From Paenibacillus pectinilyticus (GTDB lineage Bacteria; Bacillota; Bacilli; Paenibacillales; NBRC-103111), in the NCBI RefSeq assembly GCF_001700435.1, contig NZ_LYPC01000020.1:125678-189677 (forward strand): a stretch of DNA of 64,000 nt, given 5' to 3'. The stretch's first letter is position 1; every line of letters begins with the position of its first letter. Below, one piece after another: positions 1 through 6,760 of the stretch. A program made the position numbers and the translations under genes. Below the pieces are notes generated by a model. That model worked only from the letters and a program-made list of their open reading frames with translations. It had not been told where the DNA came from and ran no database searches.

Positions 1-310
1 GCCATAGGCTCGGAACCCGAGCCAAACCTAGCTGGCCCCTCGCCATAGGCTCGGAACCCGAACCAAACCTGGCCAGTCCCTCGCCATAGGCTCGGAACCC
101 GAGCCAAACCTAGCTGGCCCCTCGCCATAGGCTCGGAACCCAAGCCAAACCTAGCCAGTCCCTCGCCATAGGCTCGGAACCCGAGCCAAACCTAGCCAGT
201 CCCTCGCCATAGGCTCGGAACCCGAGCCAAACCTAGCCGGCCCCTCGCCATAGGCTCGGAACCCGAGCCAAACCTAGCCAGTCCCTCGCCATAGGCTCGG
301 AACCCAAGCC
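1..310. repeat. 41-bp tandem repeat array with an internal hairpin
   Basis: Seven complete 41-bp units start at 1, 42, 83, 124, 165, 206 and 247. A truncated eighth starts at 288 and decays by about 310. The array runs off the left edge, so its full copy number is unknown. Each unit carries the inverted repeat GGCTCGG-AAC-CCGAGCC (7-bp stem, 3-nt loop). Copies differ at only a few sites, in the 3' stem arm and in the GCTGGCCCC / GCCAGTCCC segment. The period is not a multiple of three, so no reading frame is kept and the array is unlikely to be coding. There are no unique spacers, so it is not a CRISPR. Confidence 0.95.
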
Positions 311-510
311 TATCTCCCGCTCCCCGTCTTTAGGTACCTCCTCCCCGGCCCATCCACCCACTGTGCCTTTGTGAAGAAGCACAAAGACACACACAATTTC
401 GTCATTAATCCCAAATTTTATCATCCTGAACCATAAATCTGGAAGAACGATTAACCGACGTCTGGGCTCCTGCATACGATACAGTACTATTTGAATCGGA
501 GGGACGTCCT
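311..510. other. Gene-free leader before the ABC operon
   Basis: No convincing gene lies here. An imperfect hairpin occupies 362-391: arms 362-373 and 380-391, 12 bp with one non-Watson-Crick pair, 6-nt loop AAGAAG. It has no T-run, so it is not a typical terminator. No TPP, SAM or other riboswitch core is recognisable. A ribosome binding site (GGAGGG, about 497-502) serves the gene that starts at 511. Confidence 0.6.
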
Positions 511-1524
511 ATGAACAATCGAAAAAGATGGGGGATCGCTGTATCCGCCATTCTGCTGCTCAGTCTTATGACTACAGCTTGCGGTACCAAGAAGGAAGAA
601 ACAACGAAAGTGCGCATTGGTGAGGTAACACGTTCCTTGTTCTATGCACCGCAATATGTGGCGTTATCGCAAGGTTTTTTCAAAGACGAAGGGCTCGACG
701 TGGAACTGACGACGACACCAGGCGGCGACAAGACCATGACAGCGCTGCTGTCCAATGCGATTGATTTGGCGTTAGTTGGTTCAGAAACATCCATTTATGT
801 GTCACAGCAAGGATCGGACGATCCGGTTATCAATTTTGATCAGCTTACCCAAACAGACGGCACGTTCTTAGTCGCTCGTAAAAAAGTAGATACGTTCGAT
901 TGGAATGCCTTGAAGGGCTCCATCTTCCTTGGACAACGCAAAGGCGGTATGCCGCAAATGGCCGGCGAGTTCACCTTGAAGAAGCACAACATTGATCCGC
1001 AGAAGGATTTGCAGTTGATTCAGAACATTGATTTTGCCAATATCGTGGCGGCTTATTCGTCAGGAACTGGCGAGTATGTACAGCTTTTTGAGCCACAAGC
1101 TTCCATCGTTGAGCAAGAGGGGAAAGGCTTCGTACTTGCATCATTTGGCGTGGAGAGCGGGCATTTGCCTTATACGGTATTTATGGCGAAGCAAAGCTTT
1201 ATGAAATCGAATCCGAACACGATTCAGAAGTTTACGAACGCGATCCAACGTGCGCAGCTATGGGTAGCTTCCAAAAGCAAAGATGAAATTACGGACGCGG
1301 TACTGCCATATTTTAAAGACATCGATGTTGCGATTGTGAAAAATGTCGTGAAACGCTACAAAGATCAAGGCTCCTTTGCAACAGATGGCATTGTGGATGA
1401 AGCCGAGTGGAACAATTTGCTCGATGTCATGACATCTGCGGGTGAATTGAAAGAAAAGGTCGCATGGAGCAAGCTTGTTAACAATTCTTATGCGGAGAAA
1501 GCCAAATCCACAGTGAAACCATAA
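511..1524 (+). CDS. ABC importer substrate-binding lipoprotein, SsuA/ThiY/TauA type
   Basis: This is the extracellular solute receptor of the ABC importer encoded by the next two genes. The 337-residue product has a lipoprotein signal peptide: a KR-rich start, a hydrophobic core, and a lipobox ending at Cys 24 followed by GT. The mature part opens with a beta strand (VRIGEV) and a segment resembling YAPQYVALSQGFFKDEGLDV, typical of NMT1/THI5-like and SsuA-family receptors for sulfonates, taurine or thiamine precursors. The ATG has a GGAGGG site eight bases upstream. The substrate cannot be read from the sequence. No TPP riboswitch or S-box is present to decide it. Confidence 0.88.
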   Translation: MNNRKRWGIAVSAILLLSLMTTACGTKKEETTKVRIGEVTRSLFYAPQYVALSQGFFKDEGLDVELTTTPGGDKTMTALLSNAIDLALVGSETSIYVSQQGSDDPVINFDQLTQTDGTFLVARKKVDTFDWNALKGSIFLGQRKGGMPQMAGEFTLKKHNIDPQKDLQLIQNIDFANIVAAYSSGTGEYVQLFEPQASIVEQEGKGFVLASFGVESGHLPYTVFMAKQSFMKSNPNTIQKFTNAIQRAQLWVASKSKDEITDAVLPYFKDIDVAIVKNVVKRYKDQGSFATDGIVDEAEWNNLLDVMTSAGELKEKVAWSKLVNNSYAEKAKSTVKP

Positions 1525-1577
1525 ACCTACTTGGGATTTAAAGCCCCAAGAGGATGGGCTAAAGGAGGCTAGACGAC

Positions 1578-2351
1578 ATGGAAAAGGCTGTTCGGCTTGA
1601 GAATGTAACGCAGGTTTACGTAACAGAGGAGCGAGCAACCCTTGCTCTGCAGGGCATTACGTTTGACGTCCCAAAGGGCGAATTCGTCAGCCTAATCGGC
1701 CCTAGCGGTTGTGGCAAAACAACACTCCTGTCCATCATCGCGGGGCTCATTCCATCAACGTCTGGTCAAGTAACCGTGGCGGATCATCTCGTGCAAGGGC
1801 CCTCATCTAAGGTAGGATATATGTTGCAGCAAGATTATTTATTTCCGTGGCGCACGATTGCAGATAATGCCTGCATGGGATTGGAAATTGCTGGCGAGTT
1901 GACCGAAGAAAAGCGGCAAGGAGCACTTCATTTGCTCGAGGAAATGGGGCTGCTCGCCTTCCGAGATTATTATCCCGCTCAACTTTCAGGGGGAATGCGT
2001 CAGCGTGTTGCGCTCGTTCGTACGTTGGCCATGGAACCTGAACTGTTGCTATTAGATGAACCCTTTTCGGCACTCGACTACCAGACGAAGCTGCAATTAG
2101 AGGACTTAGTCGTGGAAACCTTACGTGCGAAAGGGAAAACAGCCATTCTCGTTACGCATGATATCTCAGAAGCGATTGCGATGAGTGATCGAATTCTTGT
2201 TTTGGCGCCGAATCCGGGCCGAATTCGTCAATCCTTTGAAATTCCTGAAGCAATCCGTGCAGCTGTTCCATTTGAAGCGAGAGAATTGCCTGAATTTCAT
2301 CTCCTTTTTAGGCAAATATGGCAGGAGTTTGGAGGGACGCCGCATGAGTAA
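1578..2351 (+). CDS. ABC importer ATPase, SsuB/TauB/ThiZ type
   Basis: This cytoplasmic ATPase subunit (257 aa) energises the importer. It has Walker [10 protein letters not shown] near residues 43-51, the ABC signature LSGGMRQR, Walker [13 protein letters not shown] and the switch histidine in LVTHD. The length and motifs match the SsuB/TauB/NrtD group. An AAAGGAGG site at 1561-1568 precedes the ATG. The end overlaps the permease start by eight bases, which implies translational coupling. Confidence 0.93.
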   Translation: MEKAVRLENVTQVYVTEERATLALQGITFDVPKGEFVSLIGPSGCGKTTLLSIIAGLIPSTSGQVTVADHLVQGPSSKVGYMLQQDYLFPWRTIADNACMGLEIAGELTEEKRQGALHLLEEMGLLAFRDYYPAQLSGGMRQRVALVRTLAMEPELLLLDEPFSALDYQTKLQLEDLVVETLRAKGKTAILVTHDISEAIAMSDRILVLAPNPGRIRQSFEIPEAIRAAVPFEARELPEFHLLFRQIWQEFGGTPHE

Positions 2352-3195
2352 CCACAGTAAGCACACGGATCACCCGCTCCTAATTGACCAGGCGAATGAT
2401 CAGCTCAAGGCAGAGGTCCATCAACGCTACCTCCAAGCACTGAAGCGAGAAACCAAATGGGTACGATTGCTGCAGCTTGCTATCTTGCTCCTCTTTTTAT
2501 CTTTATGGGAACTTGCGGCGAGGTTGAAATGGATTGATGTGCTGCTTTTTAGCTATCCCACCAAGGTATTTCATCTCCTATGGGTGAAGCTGCTCGACGG
2601 AACTCTTCTACCGCATGTGGCTGTTACGGTTGAAGAAACGATGATTGGCTTCCTCTTGGGCACATTGCTAGGAACCGCGTTGGCAGTCGTCATCTGGTGG
2701 TCACCTTTCCTCTCACGCGTGCTGGATCCCTATATTGTCGTTATCAACAGTATGCCGAAGGTCGCGCTCGGACCGCTATTTATCGTAGGGTTTGGGCCTG
2801 GTTTGTTGTCCATCATTGCCACGACGCTATCCATCACCGTCATTATTACGACCCTAGTCGTGTACGGTAGTTTTAAAGAAGTAGATCCCAACTATGTGAA
2901 GGTTGTAAAGCTATTCGGAGGCAATCAGCGAACCATATTTCTCAAAGCGATTCTGCCCGCTTCATTCCCAACCATCGTTTCTACACTAAAAGTAAATGTA
3001 GGGTTGGCCTGGATCGGCGTCATCGTTGGCGAATTTCTAGTATCCCAGAAGGGGCTGGGCTACTTAATCATATATGGCTTTCAAGTCTTTAATTTCACCT
3101 TGGTGATATCGACCCTGTTCGTCATTGCGCTTGTTGCGACCGTGATGTATCAGCTTGTAGCCAAGCTAGAGAAGAAACTAACGAAACATCGATGA
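2344..3195 (+). CDS. ABC importer permease, SsuC/TauC/ThiX type
   Basis: This 283-residue inner-membrane permease has about six hydrophobic segments and the BPD_transp_1 cytoplasmic loop. An open frame continues upstream to 2185 inside the ATPase gene. The start at ATG 2344 is preferred because it has GGAGGG at 2331-2336 and gives the usual family length. The substrate-binding protein, ATPase and permease form one operon. The permease's similarity to SsuC/TauC permeases is family-level only, so the ligand stays open. Confidence 0.9.
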   Translation: MSNHSKHTDHPLLIDQANDQLKAEVHQRYLQALKRETKWVRLLQLAILLLFLSLWELAARLKWIDVLLFSYPTKVFHLLWVKLLDGTLLPHVAVTVEETMIGFLLGTLLGTALAVVIWWSPFLSRVLDPYIVVINSMPKVALGPLFIVGFGPGLLSIIATTLSITVIITTLVVYGSFKEVDPNYVKVVKLFGGNQRTIFLKAILPASFPTIVSTLKVNVGLAWIGVIVGEFLVSQKGLGYLIIYGFQVFNFTLVISTLFVIALVATVMYQLVAKLEKKLTKHR

Positions 3196-3273
3196 AATGC
3201 ATTAAAGCTTGCCACAGCTTTCTCAAAATGAAATAATGAGCCCATAGAAAAACCTGTTAGAGGTGGAATTGCT

Positions 3274-4233
3274 ATGGGCTTTCGTGTGCTCAAAACGGCC
3301 GTTGCGGTCATAATTGCTATGTATCTTGCGTATATTTTAGGGGTGAAAACGCCAGCGGCTGCGGGTCTTCTTGCTATTCTAGGCATTGAAGTGACGAAGA
3401 GAAAAGGAATCGAAAGCTCTTTGCACCGTATCGCATCATCAATTCTTGCTTTGTTCATCGGTTCGGTCTTATTTAATGTATTAGGTTTTCATATTTGGGT
3501 CGTCAGTGCATTTATTTTGATCGTGTTTCCCGTATTGGTTCGATTGCGAATTACTGAAGGAGCCGTAACGGGTGCAGTTGTGATGCTGCATCTCTATGCC
3601 TATGAATCGGCGTCATGGGCCTCCGTGCTGAATGAATTGATTTTACTCCTGGTCGGATTAGGTTCCGCAACCGTAATCAACATTGCTTATATGCCGAAAG
3701 CAGATGCCTCGCTTACCCGGCATAAGCAAAGAATTGAAAGTTTATTCTCAGACATTTTCATCAACATAGCCAAGCATCTTCGCGATAATACCGTCATTTG
3801 GGATGGCAAAGAGCTGCTTGAAGTCAGTGAAGAGATTGAAAATGGAGCTAGATTAGCCAAGCGTTCTATGGAGAATACCTTACTTTTTAGGGGAGATCCA
3901 TATTGGCGTGTCTATTTCTATATGAGGGGCGAGCAGCTTGAATCGATTCATCGGATGATTGATCTCGTCGCGCAAGTGTACCAGTCTTTACCCCAAGGGA
4001 AATGGGTCGCTGCGATCTTCGAAGATATTAGTCAAACTGTGAAGGAAGACTATTATACGGGTGATGCAGAGAAAGAGTTGCAAGAGCTGGATATCCGGTA
4101 TAAGGGAATGGCATTACCTGCGACACGTGAAGAATTCGAAGTCAGATCAGCGATTTTACAGCTAAACAGAGAGTTAATGCAGTATTTGGCCATTGCTAAA
4201 AAGCAAAAAAAGCAACGTACTGAAGCGGGTTGA
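3274..4233 (+). CDS. Aromatic acid exporter family membrane protein (ArAE_1 type)
   Basis: The 319-residue product begins with four or five closely spaced hydrophobic helices (about residues 5-140). The soluble C-terminal half is rich in charged helices. The opening run, with GVKTPAAAGLLAILGIEVT and then a KRKG loop, is characteristic of the ArAE_1/DUF939 family annotated as putative aromatic acid exporters in Bacilli. AGAGGTGG precedes the ATG. The gene stands alone between the ABC operon and cotE. Actual transport activity is inferred from family name only. Confidence 0.8.
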   Translation: MGFRVLKTAVAVIIAMYLAYILGVKTPAAAGLLAILGIEVTKRKGIESSLHRIASSILALFIGSVLFNVLGFHIWVVSAFILIVFPVLVRLRITEGAVTGAVVMLHLYAYESASWASVLNELILLLVGLGSATVINIAYMPKADASLTRHKQRIESLFSDIFINIAKHLRDNTVIWDGKELLEVSEEIENGARLAKRSMENTLLFRGDPYWRVYFYMRGEQLESIHRMIDLVAQVYQSLPQGKWVAAIFEDISQTVKEDYYTGDAEKELQELDIRYKGMALPATREEFEVRSAILQLNRELMQYLAIAKKQKKQRTEAG

Positions 4234-4283
4234 CTCTGACAGATATAAGTATATTAATAAAATAAAAAAGTATAAAAATAATT

Positions 4284-4313
4284 GTCACTCTAGACTACTG
4301 TCCTGCATACACT
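4284..4313 (+). promoter_or_regulatory. Putative sigma-E-type sporulation promoter of cotE
   Basis: A -10-like CATACACT at 4306-4313 matches the sigma-E consensus CATACANT. A -35-like GTCACTCT at 4284-4291 lies 14 bases upstream. Transcription would begin near 4320, just ahead of the ribosome binding site at 4332. This agrees with sporulation-controlled expression of cotE in B. subtilis. Confidence 0.55.
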
Positions 4314-4347
4314 TGTAATGAATGATTGTATGGAGGAGGTTGAAAGG

Positions 4348-4914
4348 ATGTCATTAGATAAAGATTTGCAATGCAGAGAGATCATTACAAAAGCTGTCTG
4401 CGGTAAAGGTCGCAAATTTTCTCATGTAAGCCATACCGTGACTCCGCCTTATTCTCCAACCAGTATTTTGGGCGCTTGGATTATTAATAACCAATTCGAA
4501 GCTGTCCACTCTGGAGAGGGCGTAGAGGTTGTTGGTACGTACGATATCAACATCTGGTATTCTTACGATCGTAACACCAAAACAGACGTAGCAAAAGAAA
4601 CTGTCTCTTATGTAGAAATCGTTGGACTAAGTTACTTAGACAAAAAACATAAGTCGACGACAGCAGAAGTATCCGCTGTCGCAACGCAAGAGCCAAATTG
4701 CGTGGAGGCTAGCATCTCATCAAGCGGCGACAGCGTCATTATTCGGGTAGAGCGCGAGTTTCAAGTCGAGCTCATCGCCGAAACGAAAGTCTGTGTAGTC
4801 GTTTGCTCCAACGGCTGCAATGACTTCGACGACAAGCACGTGGATTTCGATGACAGTGGCGAGGGCGATTTTGAGGATCTGGACGCCGAACTGCTCGAAG
4901 ATGAATTAGATTAA
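4348..4914 (+). CDS. cotE: Outer spore coat morphogenetic protein CotE
   Basis: CotE organises the outer coat on the forespore surface. The 188-residue product shows the family core REIITKAVCGKGRKF, then SILGAWIINNQFEA, the strand pair YDINIWYSYDRNTKTD and an EREFQVE segment. It ends in a very acidic tail (EDLDAELLEDELD), as in B. subtilis CotE (about 181 aa). The frame is open from 4318. ATG 4348 is preferred because GGAGGAGGT at 4332-4340 sits just upstream and an earlier start would fall at the predicted transcription start. It lies upstream of mutS as in Bacillus. Confidence 0.95.
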   Translation: MSLDKDLQCREIITKAVCGKGRKFSHVSHTVTPPYSPTSILGAWIINNQFEAVHSGEGVEVVGTYDINIWYSYDRNTKTDVAKETVSYVEIVGLSYLDKKHKSTTAEVSAVATQEPNCVEASISSSGDSVIIRVEREFQVELIAETKVCVVVCSNGCNDFDDKHVDFDDSGEGDFEDLDAELLEDELD

Positions 4915-4957
4915 GGAATCTTATACCCCCAGTGTATGCGGGCGAAAGAGGTTCGGC

Positions 4958-4981
4958 AGAGGGCATTTGCCCTCTTTTTTG
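4958..4981 (+). terminator. Rho-independent terminator after cotE
   Basis: An 8-bp perfect stem (AGAGGGCA with TGCCCTCT) is followed by a T-run. It separates cotE from the next gene. It lies inside the over-extended upstream frame of that gene, which supports the later start at 5062. Confidence 0.85.
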
Positions 4982-5061
4982 TTGTATCCACATATTTGGG
5001 CATACGGGATAAGCATAACGATGGAATGCTTCACAGTGAGCGAGATGAGGGGGTGTTACAA

Positions 5062-6531
5062 ATGGTAACCTTCTTCCTGCACGCAGGGGAAAAAGAAGCG
5101 ATGGAATTGGCGGAACGAACTCATATCCCTCATGGAACCGAAGTTCCCGATACTTGGAGCGGGCAAGTCGTGATCCATTGGGGAGCTGCACATCAGGAAT
5201 TACCGCAGTTTGCCGCTCTGCAGCCTGTTAAGGCGATCATAAGAGCTCAGCATCGTCGGAAACGAGAAGCGATACTTCAGCTTAGCGGAATAAAGACAAT
5301 GACATCACAACTCTCTACAGCTAAGGGGAGTCAAGATCGTCCGATTTTTATGCAAAAATATAAAGTCGCTGTCTTTCATCTGCAAACCCTTCTTGTTTAT
5401 GAGAAAAAGGAGACGGTCTTGCTTTCGGAGAAATCCTTACAGCATCAGAGGCAGTTCAATGTCAACGGTGCGTACATAGAAGTGCAGCCCTCGCAAATTA
5501 ACTTCCATGTACGCAGGGCCAGCCGTGAATCGGTCAAAGCAATCTACGCACTGGGCTTAGATTATGGGCTTGTGACCATCGGGATTACCCCAAACGGGCA
5601 AACGCTCGTCTTGGATGTGGACCCGGTTCCTAAGCTCAACGCGCGACTGACACAGCTCTTTGCACAAGCGATGGATCTCTATGATCACTCGCTTGCCAAA
5701 GAGCTGGAACGTAAAGAGCGGGCGATGCTTGGCTGCGATCCCGAGTTCCTGCTGATGAACCCGCAGGGCAAGGTGGTCTTCGCCGATCGCTTCCTCATGC
5801 GGTCTGGCGCTGTTGGCTGCGATGCGATCGTGCTGAGCGGGCATCGCGTGATTCTACCGCTCGCTGAGCTGCGTCCGCAGCCGAGTGTGGAGCCCTTGCA
5901 GCTCGCCAAACATGTGCGAAGGACGATGGGGCTGGCTGCGCGGAAAATTCATGACGAGAGCCTTGCATGGCTATCCGGCGGCATGCCTGTCAAAGGCTAT
6001 CCGCTGGGTGGTCATATCCATTTTAGCCGCTGCTGGATGAATAGCCATTTGCTGCGCGCGCTGGATGCTTATCTCGCGTTACCGCTCGTGATGATCGAGG
6101 ATGAATCGACCCGCAGTCGCCGCCCGCGGTATGGCTTCTTAGGAGACTTCCGCAAGAAGTCGCATGGAGGGTTCGAATATCGCACACTGCCGAGTTGGTT
6201 AACTACGCCGGAAATTACGAAAGGCGTCTTTACTTTAGCTGCGCTCATCGTGAACAACTACTGGCAGTTACCGCGGCAGCCGCTGCAAGAACCAGATATT
6301 CAAGCAGCTTACTACCATGGAGATAAGTTTAGACTCCAGGAGGAAGTAGCGAAGCTTTGGAAGGATTTGGAGATGTTGAAAGGCTATGAAGTTCATAAGG
6401 CTGATCTGGAACGCTTGCGTTTGCGAATCGCGACTGGAGAACCTTGGAATGAGATGGCGGATATCCGAATCGCTTGGAAAATTGCACCCGCTGCACGTAA
6501 AGAAGCTTTTGACGAAGAAATCATGTTATAA
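5062..6531 (+). CDS. Putative amidoligase (COOH-NH2 ligase type 2 domain)
   Basis: The 489-residue product has an unassigned N-terminal region (about 1-215). A C-terminal domain follows with motifs of the glutamate-cysteine-ligase-like amidoligases: GCDPEFLLM near 223-231, ELRPQPS, GYPLGGHIHFS near 313-323, RYGFLGDFR and EYRTLPSW. The acidic and paired-histidine residues of the metal/ATP site are kept. The family is predicted to form amide bonds between carboxylates and amines. The start at 5062 has GAGGGGG upstream and avoids the cotE terminator. Placement between cotE and mutS suggests, but does not prove, a spore-coat or cell-surface substrate. The middle is noticeably richer in GC than the ends. 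Confidence 0.75.
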   Translation: MVTFFLHAGEKEAMELAERTHIPHGTEVPDTWSGQVVIHWGAAHQELPQFAALQPVKAIIRAQHRRKREAILQLSGIKTMTSQLSTAKGSQDRPIFMQKYKVAVFHLQTLLVYEKKETVLLSEKSLQHQRQFNVNGAYIEVQPSQINFHVRRASRESVKAIYALGLDYGLVTIGITPNGQTLVLDVDPVPKLNARLTQLFAQAMDLYDHSLAKELERKERAMLGCDPEFLLMNPQGKVVFADRFLMRSGAVGCDAIVLSGHRVILPLAELRPQPSVEPLQLAKHVRRTMGLAARKIHDESLAWLSGGMPVKGYPLGGHIHFSRCWMNSHLLRALDAYLALPLVMIEDESTRSRRPRYGFLGDFRKKSHGGFEYRTLPSWLTTPEITKGVFTLAALIVNNYWQLPRQPLQEPDIQAAYYHGDKFRLQEEVAKLWKDLEMLKGYEVHKADLERLRLRIATGEPWNEMADIRIAWKIAPAARKEAFDEEIML

Positions 6532-6570
6532 TAGATGATCAATAGACTTATCATTTTCAAAGGTTATCCT

Positions 6571-6693
6571 CATGAAATGCAACCAAAAAGTTACTTGACG
6601 CAAGCTCTATAAGCGTTCATTTTGCTTCCTGTTTGTGAAACTCCAAATTCACTTACAGGAAGCAAGATGTTTCTGTCTGGTTGCTCTTTCATG
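6571..6693. other. Structured intergenic element: nested inverted repeats, possible three-way junction RNA or MITE
   Basis: The outer arms pair over two 7-bp helices: CATGAAA 6571-6577 with TTTCATG 6687-6693, and GCAACCA 6579-6585 with TGGTTGC 6678-6684. Inside is a long hairpin with arms 6618-6632 and 6655-6669 (15 pairs including one G-T). A TT/TT internal loop and a second helix, GTGAA 6635-6639 with TTCAC 6648-6652, cap it. A small ACGC/GCGT helix (6598-6601, 6613-6616) may form a third arm. No coding frame fits. It lies directly upstream of mutS, so it could be a leader RNA. The terminal inverted repeats would also suit a miniature transposable element, although no target duplication is visible. 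Confidence 0.65.
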
Positions 6694-6760
6694 TTAGAAA
6701 GAATGGTAGATTCATAGACTTGGCAATTCATATATTTGGAATAGGTTGGAGGAACACAAG

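Noticed and set aside
1-310. Possible CRISPR array
   Set aside because: Units are contiguous 41-bp copies with no unique spacers, and no cas genes are present.
233-475. 80-codon minus-strand frame through the 41-bp repeats
   Set aside because: It covers repeats whose period is not a multiple of three, lacks a ribosome binding site and shows no recognisable protein features.
311-510. TPP riboswitch for a ThiY-type importer
   Set aside because: The CTGAGA and ACCTGATCTGG core motifs are absent.
4936-5061. Longer N terminus for the amidoligase from 4936
   Set aside because: It would translate through the cotE terminator and lacks a ribosome binding site. 5062 has a clear one.
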